Below are positions 43,811 through 51,352 of a stretch of DNA of 64,000 bases, in pieces (position 1 is the first letter of the stretch; every line of letters starts with the position of its first letter). Below the pieces are notes generated by a model. The model was not told the origin of the DNA, ran no database searches, and saw only the letters and a list, made by a program, of their open reading frames with translations. A program made the position numbers and the translations under genes. The DNA comes from Candidatus Omnitrophota bacterium. GTDB lineage: Bacteria > Hinthialibacterota > Hinthialibacteria > OLB16. The stretch lies in the NCBI GenBank assembly GCA_020632575.1, contig JACKFH010000004.1, positions 62,001-126,000 of the forward strand. Reading direction: 5' to 3'.

Positions 43811-44704
43811 TCAATCCTCCTCATTCCCATCAATGGGTGATCCGTTTGAGAGAAAACTAAGTTCCAATTCCTGGTCTCCCTTTTCTAGTTCAACGGTGAA
43901 ATAGACCGCTTGCTTGCGCGTCACTTCCTTGATCGATGAATTTGGGAAAGATTTTGCGAGGGAGTCTCGCGCTTCCATCGGAAACTTGTCGACCGGGATT
44001 TCATCCTCGATTTCGACAATCTGACCCATCTCATCGACCTTGACCTCATGTGTGACTCCATTCTTCTTTGAGTACTCCGCCTCGAAATAAGTGTATCCGT
44101 CGTCCAACGATCGTTCGATTTTGACCGGCTGCTCACCGCTTCGGTGATCTTCGATCGAACGCTTTATCTCGGCCGGAAGCGATTCCCACGGAACCACTTG
44201 TTCATCTTCATTTTCACCGCCCTCGTCTTCGGATTCCGATCCGAGCACTCGGCCGTTTTCAAGAATCCTGACCACGGTCTCCTCCCCATTCACCGTGATC
44301 TCCACCTCGTAATAATTCAACGAGACTTGTTCCGCTTCCTCCAACTCGTGGCTGGGATAATTGGCCTCGATCTGTTTTTGGATTGCTGGGGAGAGGTGAG
44401 ATGGGAGAACCGCTTCCTCCAGTTCCACGACACGGCCTTTGTCATCCGTCTTGATCTCGTTTTCGGTGTCATTCCATTTGAATTCGGCTTCGAAATAGAG
44501 GAACCCGTCATCTTCTTCCCGCTCGACTTTCTCGGGTTCCAGACCGGGTCGCAAATTATTCAGGGTCTCTTTGACGGCGGGTGGCAAGTCCTTGGCCGAG
44601 ACGGTCTCCTCGCTTTCGGCGGTCAGAACCAGGGATGGGAGTACGAGAAGCAAGAACAGAACTATTGTGAAAGATCGATTCGAAAAACCTTTTTTGTGCA
44701 GCAT
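43811..44704 (-). CDS. Exported PepSY-like repeat protein
   Basis: This 297-residue acidic protein has a signal peptide (SFTIVLFLLLVLPSLVLTAE) and about four PepSY-like units of roughly 65 residues. Each has a helix (LPPAVKETLNNLRPG, LSPAIQKQIEANYPS, LPAEIKRSIEDHRSG, FPMEARDSLAKSFPN) and a hairpin with E/D-rich strands (YFEAEFKW, YYEVEITV, YFEAEYSK, YFTVELEK). PepSY domains are thought to inhibit or sense peptidases and are often encoded with sensor kinase/regulator pairs. ATG 44704 has AAGGAGG eight bases upstream. It is the first gene of the leftward operon, just below an OmpR-like binding repeat, so it is a likely regulon member or sensory accessory. Confidence 0.85.
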   Translation of the reverse strand: MLHKKGFSNRSFTIVLFLLLVLPSLVLTAESEETVSAKDLPPAVKETLNNLRPGLEPEKVEREEDDGFLYFEAEFKWNDTENEIKTDDKGRVVELEEAVLPSHLSPAIQKQIEANYPSHELEEAEQVSLNYYEVEITVNGEETVVRILENGRVLGSESEDEGGENEDEQVVPWESLPAEIKRSIEDHRSGEQPVKIERSLDDGYTYFEAEYSKKNGVTHEVKVDEMGQIVEIEDEIPVDKFPMEARDSLAKSFPNSSIKEVTRKQAVYFTVELEKGDQELELSFLSNGSPIDGNEED

Positions 44705-44794
44705 GGCCGCAACCTCCTTTTGAATTTCCGGATTTGGATCACAGGGTCGCGAATGGCGCCCGTCCAACCATTTTGAGAAGGATAGCGATAGAAA

Positions 44795-44811
44795 GATGAT
44801 CGGAAGATGAC
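44795..44811 (-). promoter_or_regulatory. OmpR-type direct-repeat site, leftward copy
   Basis: The minus strand reads GTCATCTTCCGATCATC, a direct repeat (GTCATC/ATCATC) with 11-base pitch. It lies 91 bases upstream of the PepSY gene start and matches the rightward copy at 44910-44926 in inverse orientation. Confidence 0.55.
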
Positions 44812-44909
44812 GGAATTCCTCCGTCCACCAGCCAAATGATTTTGAGGGCCTTTAGGTCTTGAATTGGGGTTCTACTTTGAAATCCACGAGGATCCGAATC
44901 AAAGACTCT

Positions 44910-44926
44910 GTCATCTTTTGGTCATG
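44910..44926 (+). promoter_or_regulatory. OmpR-type direct-repeat site, rightward copy
   Basis: GTCATCTTTTGGTCATG repeats GTCAT at 11-base pitch and matches the leftward copy in 13 of 17 positions. It lies 88 bases before the PAP2 phosphatase start. The rest of the 309-base divergent gap (44705-45013) holds no gene; TATTTT at about 44937 could be a -10 element. Confidence 0.55.
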
Positions 44927-45013
44927 TTTCATCGGATATTTTACCAACAACCATAGAAACCCGATGAGTGTTTGGGCGATTGATAGTCTTTGGAATGGAG
45001 AAAGGCCCACGTA

Positions 45014-45736
45014 ATGAGCATCCCAAAGGTCTTTTTAGGAAAACTTACCGAGGTGAGGACGGATACCAGCCCTGTTCTCCTGTATTCAGATCGAAGTGAC
45101 CGTTGGAGTCGCTCAATAGGACCCAGAAATGATTTCAAGTGGGTCTTCGCGTGGTTAGGTTTGACTGTTTTCGCAATCCCATTTGACCGAGTCGTCTATA
45201 ATTGGTCGTGGATGGACCCACATGGCCTCACGAAGGATGCCTTGAGTGTCGTCGAGTATATGTCGGGGTATCCGATCCACCTCCTGATTCTCTCCATTCT
45301 TTTCTCCTGTTGGAACCGAAGAGACCTTATCAAGGGATACCTCTTGATCATGATTGGACAGGGCGTGATTTGCGATCTTGTCAAAATACTTGTCGGGAGG
45401 GCGCGCCCCGGATTCGGAAATGGACCCTTTCATTTCGAGCCTTTTTCTTTTTCAATGGATATGACCTCTTTCCCTTCGGGTGACGCTTGCGCGGCGATGG
45501 CGCTCGCGACTCTACTGGGTTTCTATTTCCCCAGGTCGAAATGGATGTTCTGGGTGTTAGGCCTAACCGCAGCGTTGGCGCGGGTTGCACGGGGCCGGCA
45601 TTTCCTTTCGGATGTCTTTTTCGGAGCGGGATTCGGGTTCCTGATCGCCCAAATCATTTTTTGTCTTTTGGGTCAGCGATATTTCCTTTTCCAGGCCGAG
45701 GGAGAAAGGACGATGAACTTCGCGACCAATGATTAA
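45014..45736 (+). CDS. PAP2-family membrane lipid phosphatase
   Basis: This 240-residue protein has about five membrane helices and the three PAP2 motifs: K124-ILVGRAR-P132, FPSGD (153-157) and R190-VARGRHFLSD200, with H196 as nucleophile. The second motif has Asp where classic members have the PSGH His, a variant seen in some lipid phosphatases. Substrates could be lipid A, phosphatidylglycerophosphate or undecaprenyl diphosphate. ATG 45014 is preceded by AAAGG; an upstream ATG at 44990 would add eight residues. It overlaps the TolC-type gene by eight bases and leads the efflux operon. Confidence 0.88.
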   Translation: MSIPKVFLGKLTEVRTDTSPVLLYSDRSDRWSRSIGPRNDFKWVFAWLGLTVFAIPFDRVVYNWSWMDPHGLTKDALSVVEYMSGYPIHLLILSILFSCWNRRDLIKGYLLIMIGQGVICDLVKILVGRARPGFGNGPFHFEPFSFSMDMTSFPSGDACAAMALATLLGFYFPRSKWMFWVLGLTAALARVARGRHFLSDVFFGAGFGFLIAQIIFCLLGQRYFLFQAEGERTMNFATND

Positions 45737-47153
45737 TAGAATTTCGATTCCCCTCATCCTATGCCTTGCATTTGCCCTCTCCACCTCGGGTTGCGAGAGA
45801 TACAACCGAATGCCTTTGTCCAACGCCGCGATCGATCGGACATTGGAATCCCCGATGGACGCGGATCTCCATGTGGAATCGAATTCCATCGGGCATCCTC
45901 TATTACCCAAAATCACTGTCGATCCTAGCGATGGATTGACCCCGGATGAAGCGGCCATCCTTTCTGTCTTGATCAACCCCACACTACGGGCGGAACGAGA
46001 CCAACGAAATCTGGCCGATGCACAAATGATCCAGGCCGGTTTATTCCCCAATCCTCAGTTCACATGGAGTGTGGATGACCCGATCGGGGGAATGACCGAG
46101 GGGACGGTGAAGGGAACCCTGTGGGGATTGGATTGGAGTTTGCGCGAACTGGCCACAAGGCGAACGCGCCTGTCGGAAGCCCAGTCCAATCGGTCGTCAA
46201 TAAACACGGAAGTCCTTTGGAAGGAATGGCAGGTCTCCCAAGCCGCGAAACTGGCGGCGTACCAACAGGTGAGCCTGAATCAGAAGGCGATGACCGCGGA
46301 GGACAATCGAAACCGACTTGATGACAATCTCCGACGGGTGACCCAGGCGGTCGAGTCGGGATTCATGACCGAGCAGGATCTAGCCGCCGCGGAAACAGCG
46401 AGCTCACAGGCCAAATCGCGGTATCTGGAACTGAAAAAGCAGGCGGGAAATCAACGGCTGAAGCTCAATGAGGCTCTCGGGATTCCACCGGATGCCGGGG
46501 TGCGAGTCCAAGACGATGTTGAACTTCCTTACCGGCTCGATCCCCCGACTCTGAACCAGGTCGAGTCGGGGCTTGAAGACCGGAGGTTGGATCTGGTGGC
46601 TTTTCGCAAGGGATATGAAAGTCAGGAAGCGGCTGTCCAACAAGCCATCCTTGAACAATTCCCCAATGTGAGTGTCGGTTTCAACCGAGCAAAAGACACG
46701 GGGGATGTGGTGACACGAGGTTTCGGCATCACCTTTGACATTCCGATTTTTGATCGCAACCAAGGGGGAATCGCCACTGAGAAAGCGAATCGTCAAATCC
46801 TCTATGACGAATACATTCAGCGCATCTTCGAGGCAAGAGCGACGATTGCCGCCTTAATTCACAACGCCACAAGTCTGAACGAGCAGATTGAGTCCGTCCA
46901 AGAAGAGATCCCTCGCTTTAGGCGCCTTGTGGACACCTACCGGGAGGCTGTCGATCGAGGGCAAGCCGACATTTTGAATTATTACAACGCCTGGAATGAC
47001 CTCACGGATAAGAAAATAGAACTCATCGATTTGAAACAGGCCCTGGCGGAAACTCGGATTGCACTCGAAATCGCCTCGGGGACCGCTCACTTGGATGAGA
47101 TAACAGATTCTCCCGCCAAAACTTGGGACCAGAATGGGGAGGTCGGATCATGA
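45729..47153 (+). CDS. TolC-family outer-membrane efflux lipoprotein
   Basis: This 474-residue protein has a lipoprotein signal (LCLAFALSTSGC, lipid-modified Cys at residue 22). The fold is that of TolC/OprM channels, with long helical coiled-coil segments (QRNLADAQMIQAGLFPNPQFTWS, and the second half from RRLDLVAFRKGYESQEAAVQ), each half carrying the NPQF/FPNVSVG-type strand entry. It is the outer channel for the adaptor and pump encoded directly after it. Its stop overlaps the adaptor start (ATGA). Confidence 0.92.
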   Translation: MINRISIPLILCLAFALSTSGCERYNRMPLSNAAIDRTLESPMDADLHVESNSIGHPLLPKITVDPSDGLTPDEAAILSVLINPTLRAERDQRNLADAQMIQAGLFPNPQFTWSVDDPIGGMTEGTVKGTLWGLDWSLRELATRRTRLSEAQSNRSSINTEVLWKEWQVSQAAKLAAYQQVSLNQKAMTAEDNRNRLDDNLRRVTQAVESGFMTEQDLAAAETASSQAKSRYLELKKQAGNQRLKLNEALGIPPDAGVRVQDDVELPYRLDPPTLNQVESGLEDRRLDLVAFRKGYESQEAAVQQAILEQFPNVSVGFNRAKDTGDVVTRGFGITFDIPIFDRNQGGIATEKANRQILYDEYIQRIFEARATIAALIHNATSLNEQIESVQEEIPRFRRLVDTYREAVDRGQADILNYYNAWNDLTDKKIELIDLKQALAETRIALEIASGTAHLDEITDSPAKTWDQNGEVGS

Positions 47154-48244
47154 AGAGCCATCTAATTGCTGGAGTTTCTCTCCTTGCTTTTTCCATAGTA
47201 GCGACTCTTGGTCTCGTTACGGACCAAAAGTGGAGTAGCGGAGTTTCTGAAGTCAATTCCCAATCCCAGCCTCCATCCGAACCTCAAGTAATGGTTCCCG
47301 TTGAGGTGGCGCCGCTCGAAGAAAAAGAGATCCACCAAACGGTCACCGGCTTTGGGACCGTTGTTCCCATGCCGGGAAAATCTGAGATCTATACGGTTCC
47401 CTATGAGAGTCGGGTGGCCAAGGTTTTGGTCTTTTCGGGCATGGAGGTCGACGCCGATCAACCTTTGATCGAGATTGAATCGAGTCCTGACTCAACCTTC
47501 AAACTCAGTCAAGCGCGAGAAGAGTTGCAATCCGCGAGCAATCTCCTAGAGGTGATTCGGGAGAAAGTTTCCATGAAATTGGCCACCCAGCAAGAATTTC
47601 TGCAACAAAAGCAGGCTGTCGAAACCGCCAACCTCCAATTCCAAACCCTGATTGACCAAGGGATTGGTTCTCCTAAGACCGTGATCTCTGTGTCCGATGG
47701 AATCGTCGGTAGCGTGAATGTTCAAGCAGGGGAGATCATTCCAGCGGGTGCAGTCCTTTTGACGACTGTGGCGGAGGGAGATCTAACGATTCATTTAGGC
47801 GTCGAGGAAGAAGATTCGGTCCAGGTCGAACCCGGCTGCCAGGTTCTTTTGAGCCCGGTTCTGGGCCCAAAGGGTCCGTTTGAAGGGAGTGTTCGATCGG
47901 TGTCCCGCAATGTCGACGCAGACACACGGTTGGTCGACATCTATGTGCAAACGTCCTCTGAAGCCCACCTCCTTCTGAATCAGCATGTTCGAGGGCAAAT
48001 TCTCACGTCGAAACATCGAGGATTGCTAGCGCCCCCTTTGGCCATTATTCCCTCGGAAAACGGCGACAACTTGTTCACCGTCAAGGAAGATCGAGCGATT
48101 GAGCATCATGTCACCTTGGGATTGAACCTTGGGGATTCGGTGGAGGTCGAGGGATCGAATCTTCAGGTCGGCCAATCGGTGGTCGTCGCGGGCGCGAGTC
48201 AACTCTCGGACGGCATGCAGGTGAAGGTGAAATCATCGGAATGA
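47150..48244 (+). CDS. RND efflux periplasmic adaptor (HlyD/MFP family)
   Basis: This 364-residue adaptor has an N-terminal signal/anchor (LIAGVSLLAFSIVATLGLV), a split lipoyl domain (GTVVPMPGKSEIYTVPYESRVAKVLVFSGMEV and ISVSDGIVGSVNVQAGEIIPAGA), a short helical hairpin (about 120-165) and beta-barrel and membrane-proximal domains to the C-terminus. The short hairpin is like that of heavy-metal or small-hairpin RND adaptors. The start overlaps the TolC stop, and GGGGAGG lies just upstream. Its own stop overlaps the pump start by ATGA, so the three subunits are made in a coupled way. Confidence 0.92.
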   Translation: MKSHLIAGVSLLAFSIVATLGLVTDQKWSSGVSEVNSQSQPPSEPQVMVPVEVAPLEEKEIHQTVTGFGTVVPMPGKSEIYTVPYESRVAKVLVFSGMEVDADQPLIEIESSPDSTFKLSQAREELQSASNLLEVIREKVSMKLATQQEFLQQKQAVETANLQFQTLIDQGIGSPKTVISVSDGIVGSVNVQAGEIIPAGAVLLTTVAEGDLTIHLGVEEEDSVQVEPGCQVLLSPVLGPKGPFEGSVRSVSRNVDADTRLVDIYVQTSSEAHLLLNQHVRGQILTSKHRGLLAPPLAIIPSENGDNLFTVKEDRAIEHHVTLGLNLGDSVEVEGSNLQVGQSVVVAGASQLSDGMQVKVKSSE

Positions 48245-51200
48245 CGTTCAGCCAACGAATCGGAAACCATCGTCGGTCGATCCTTTTTACGATGATCGTT
48301 CTGGCTCTAGCGGGGTTCGGGGCCGGATGGCGGATGCCGGTCAGTTTGTTCCCGATCGTCTCCTTCCCCCGTATCGTCATCTCGATTGAAGCGGGCGATC
48401 AACCCGCCGAACGGATGGCGGTGGAGGTCACCAGACCTTTCGAGGAGGCGGTCCGGTCGGTTCAAGGCGTCCGGAAGGTCCGATCAACCACCAGCAGGGG
48501 GAGCGCGGAAATCTCGGTCAATTTCGAGTGGGGGGAGGACATGGTGTCCGCTCTCCTCCTGACCGAGTCCGCATTAAGCCGCGTTCGTGACGAGGCCCCG
48601 GCCAACACACGATTCGAGATTCGACGAATGGACCCGACGGTCTTTCCGGTCTTGGGGTACAGTTTGACTTCCGACAATCGCTCCCTTGTCGACCTCAAGG
48701 ATCTCGCTCTGTACCAAATTCGCCCGGTCCTAACCGCGGTTCCCGGAGTCGCCACCGTTTCGGTGCTGGGTGGGGAAGAGAGGGAGTACCATGTCCTGGT
48801 TGACCCTGAAAAGTTGAACGCCCTCTCGCTTTCTTTAGGAGAGGTGGTAAACGCCTTATCCGCCTCCAATATCATCACCGCGGTCGGTCGATTGGAGGAA
48901 CACAATCGTCTCTACCTGGCTGTCTCGAACACGCAATTCGAAAACATCGATCAGATCGGCCAAACCATATTGAAAACAGGCCGGAACGGCGTCATCGATT
49001 TAATGGACGTCGCAAAAATCGAGAAAGCGACCGTTCCTCAATGGACACGCGTCACGGCCGATGGTCATGACGCGGTTCTCTTTCAAGTCTATCAGCAGTT
49101 GGAAGGAAACACGGTCGACATCTCACGAAGAATCTCGCGAGAGTTGGTGAACTTGGATTCAATTCTCCCAAAGGATGTGAAAATCGCCAATTGGTACGAC
49201 CAGAGTCAATTGATTCTTTCTTCAGCGGATAGCGTTCGCAACGCGGTCATCCTCGGGGTGGGACTCGCTTCCATCGTCCTGTTGTTTTTTCTTCGGAGTT
49301 TCAAAGTGACGCTTATCGCGGCGGTCAGCGTGCCGGTTGTCCTGGCGATGGTGAGTCTTTTTCTCTATTTCATGGGGAAGAGTTTCAACATCATGACATT
49401 GGGCGGAATGGCCGCATCCGTCGGACTGATCATCGACGATTCGATTGTAATTCTGGAACATGCGATCCGGCGAATTCGAGGTTCCAGCCAAGACTATAGT
49501 GAAAACATCAGCCTCGCGGTTACCGAGTATCTTCGCCCGCTGGCGGGTTCCTCGGCGTCCACCATCATCATATTCGCCCCCCTGGCTTTCTTATCCGGAG
49601 TGACAGGCGCTTTCTTTTCCGATCTTTCGCTGACCATGGCGATTGGACTAGCGACTTCCTTTTTGGTCGCTCTCTTGGTTATCCCCTCAATGGGCCATTT
49701 TCTTCTAAGCAACCGGGACGCGAAGAAAGGGGAGGGCGGTTGGCTCACGGAACGCGTGCATCGCGGTTATGGAGACTTGATGAGACGAGTGCTTCCACAC
49801 CCTTGGATGATCCTTTCTCTCTTGATCCCCTTTTTGACACTGGGATGGTTGGCGTTTAACCAGACGGGGTCGGGGTTCATGCCTCCCATGGACGAGGGGG
49901 GCTTCGTTCTGGATTATCGCAGCGCACCAGGAATGTCTCTCGAGGAGACGGACCGTTTGCTCAGACAGATCGAAGAGATCCTGAAATCGACTCCCGAGGT
50001 TCAAACCTATTCGAGACGAACCGGAATCCAACTCGGTGGCGGGTTGAGCGAAGCCAACGAGGGAGATTTCTTCGTTCGATTGAAACCGCAACCCAGAAGG
50101 GGAATCGAGGAAGTGATGGATGAAGTTCGTGGGAAGATCGAGTCCATCCTTCCTCTGGTCAACATCGAAATTCTCCAGCTTATGGAGGACTTGATCGGCG
50201 ATCTTTCCGCCGTTCCACAACCGATCGAGATCAAGATCTTTTCCGACGACATAAAAGTGCTTGAATCGGTCGCCCCCAAGGTCGCTAGCGCAATCGAAAA
50301 GGCGCCTGGTCTGGTCGACGTCAATGACGGCATCGTGGTGGCCGGGGACTCCCTGAACATTCAGGTCGACCGAAACAAGGCGGCGCTCGAGGGAGCCACT
50401 CCCGACGATGTTGTCCATGGGGTCGAGGAGTTTCTCTCCGGGACAATATCGACCGATATCCTCTCCGGTCCCAAGATGGTCGGAGTTCGCGCTTGGGTTC
50501 CCGAACCGATTCGAGATTCCCGTCAGGACATAGAGAACTTCCGGCTGACCGCTCCGGATGGCCATGTCTTCCCGCTCAAACGAGTGGCCGATCTGGAGAT
50601 TAGCCGCGGTCAACCACAAATCACGAGGGAGGACTTCAAACAAATGGCCGCCGTAACTGCCCGGATCACCGGAAGGGATATGGGATCCACAGCCAAAGAT
50701 GTCGCCAAGATATTGGATACTTCCGGGATATTGCCTAAGGGGGTCTATTACAAAATGGGAGGGCTGTACGAACAGCAGCGGATCGCCTTCCATGGATTGA
50801 TCATTGTAATGGTCGCCGCCGTTGCTCTCGTGTTCATACTGCTCCTATTTCTCTACGAGAGTTTCAGTGTTGCGATTGCGTTGATGATCACGACTCTTCT
50901 CGCCGTGTCGGCGGTGTTCATCGGTCTCTCTTGGACTCATACGGAACTCAATATCACTTCGATGATGGGAATGACGATGATCGTTGGGATTGTGACTGAG
51001 GTCGGCATCATTTTCTATTCGGAATTTGACAGTCTTCCAGACAATATGCCGTTTTATGAACGGATGATCGAGACAGGCAAGAATCGGATGAGACCGATTG
51101 CGATGACCACTCTCGCCGCGATCCTGGCTTTGCTGCCGCTGGCGATCAGCGGCGGAGAGGGCGCCTCGATGGAGAAGCCTCTGGCAATAGCGATCATTTC

Positions 51201-51351
51201 CGGTCTCGCGGTCCAGCTTCCCTTGATTCTGTTGGTGACTCCATCCTTGCTTGCGCTATTCAATTCGATCGTTGGACATGGTGTTGATGGGCCCCGTTCA
51301 GTGTCGGTCGAACGGCATTCGATTCAATCCACAAAACCGGAGGGGGAATAG
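48241..51351 (+). CDS. RND-family efflux pump, inner-membrane subunit
   Basis: This 1036-residue pump has the usual 12-helix RND plan: helix 1 at about 14-31, a first porter loop, helices 2-6 at about 335-550, a second porter loop, and helices 8-12 at about 850-1020. The proton-relay motif in helix 4 is GLIIDDSIVILEH, with the Asp pair. The sequence follows the AcrB/MdtB hydrophobe-exporting type more than the CusA metal type, but the substrate cannot be read off. It starts within the adaptor stop codon. The glycosyltransferase-phosphoesterase gene begins two bases after its end, so the operon continues. Confidence 0.94.
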   Translation: MTFSQRIGNHRRSILFTMIVLALAGFGAGWRMPVSLFPIVSFPRIVISIEAGDQPAERMAVEVTRPFEEAVRSVQGVRKVRSTTSRGSAEISVNFEWGEDMVSALLLTESALSRVRDEAPANTRFEIRRMDPTVFPVLGYSLTSDNRSLVDLKDLALYQIRPVLTAVPGVATVSVLGGEEREYHVLVDPEKLNALSLSLGEVVNALSASNIITAVGRLEEHNRLYLAVSNTQFENIDQIGQTILKTGRNGVIDLMDVAKIEKATVPQWTRVTADGHDAVLFQVYQQLEGNTVDISRRISRELVNLDSILPKDVKIANWYDQSQLILSSADSVRNAVILGVGLASIVLLFFLRSFKVTLIAAVSVPVVLAMVSLFLYFMGKSFNIMTLGGMAASVGLIIDDSIVILEHAIRRIRGSSQDYSENISLAVTEYLRPLAGSSASTIIIFAPLAFLSGVTGAFFSDLSLTMAIGLATSFLVALLVIPSMGHFLLSNRDAKKGEGGWLTERVHRGYGDLMRRVLPHPWMILSLLIPFLTLGWLAFNQTGSGFMPPMDEGGFVLDYRSAPGMSLEETDRLLRQIEEILKSTPEVQTYSRRTGIQLGGGLSEANEGDFFVRLKPQPRRGIEEVMDEVRGKIESILPLVNIEILQLMEDLIGDLSAVPQPIEIKIFSDDIKVLESVAPKVASAIEKAPGLVDVNDGIVVAGDSLNIQVDRNKAALEGATPDDVVHGVEEFLSGTISTDILSGPKMVGVRAWVPEPIRDSRQDIENFRLTAPDGHVFPLKRVADLEISRGQPQITREDFKQMAAVTARITGRDMGSTAKDVAKILDTSGILPKGVYYKMGGLYEQQRIAFHGLIIVMVAAVALVFILLLFLYESFSVAIALMITTLLAVSAVFIGLSWTHTELNITSMMGMTMIVGIVTEVGIIFYSEFDSLPDNMPFYERMIETGKNRMRPIAMTTLAAILALLPLAISGGEGASMEKPLAIAIISGLAVQLPLILLVTPSLLALFNSIVGHGVDGPRSVSVERHSIQSTKPEGE

Positions 51352-51352
51352 A

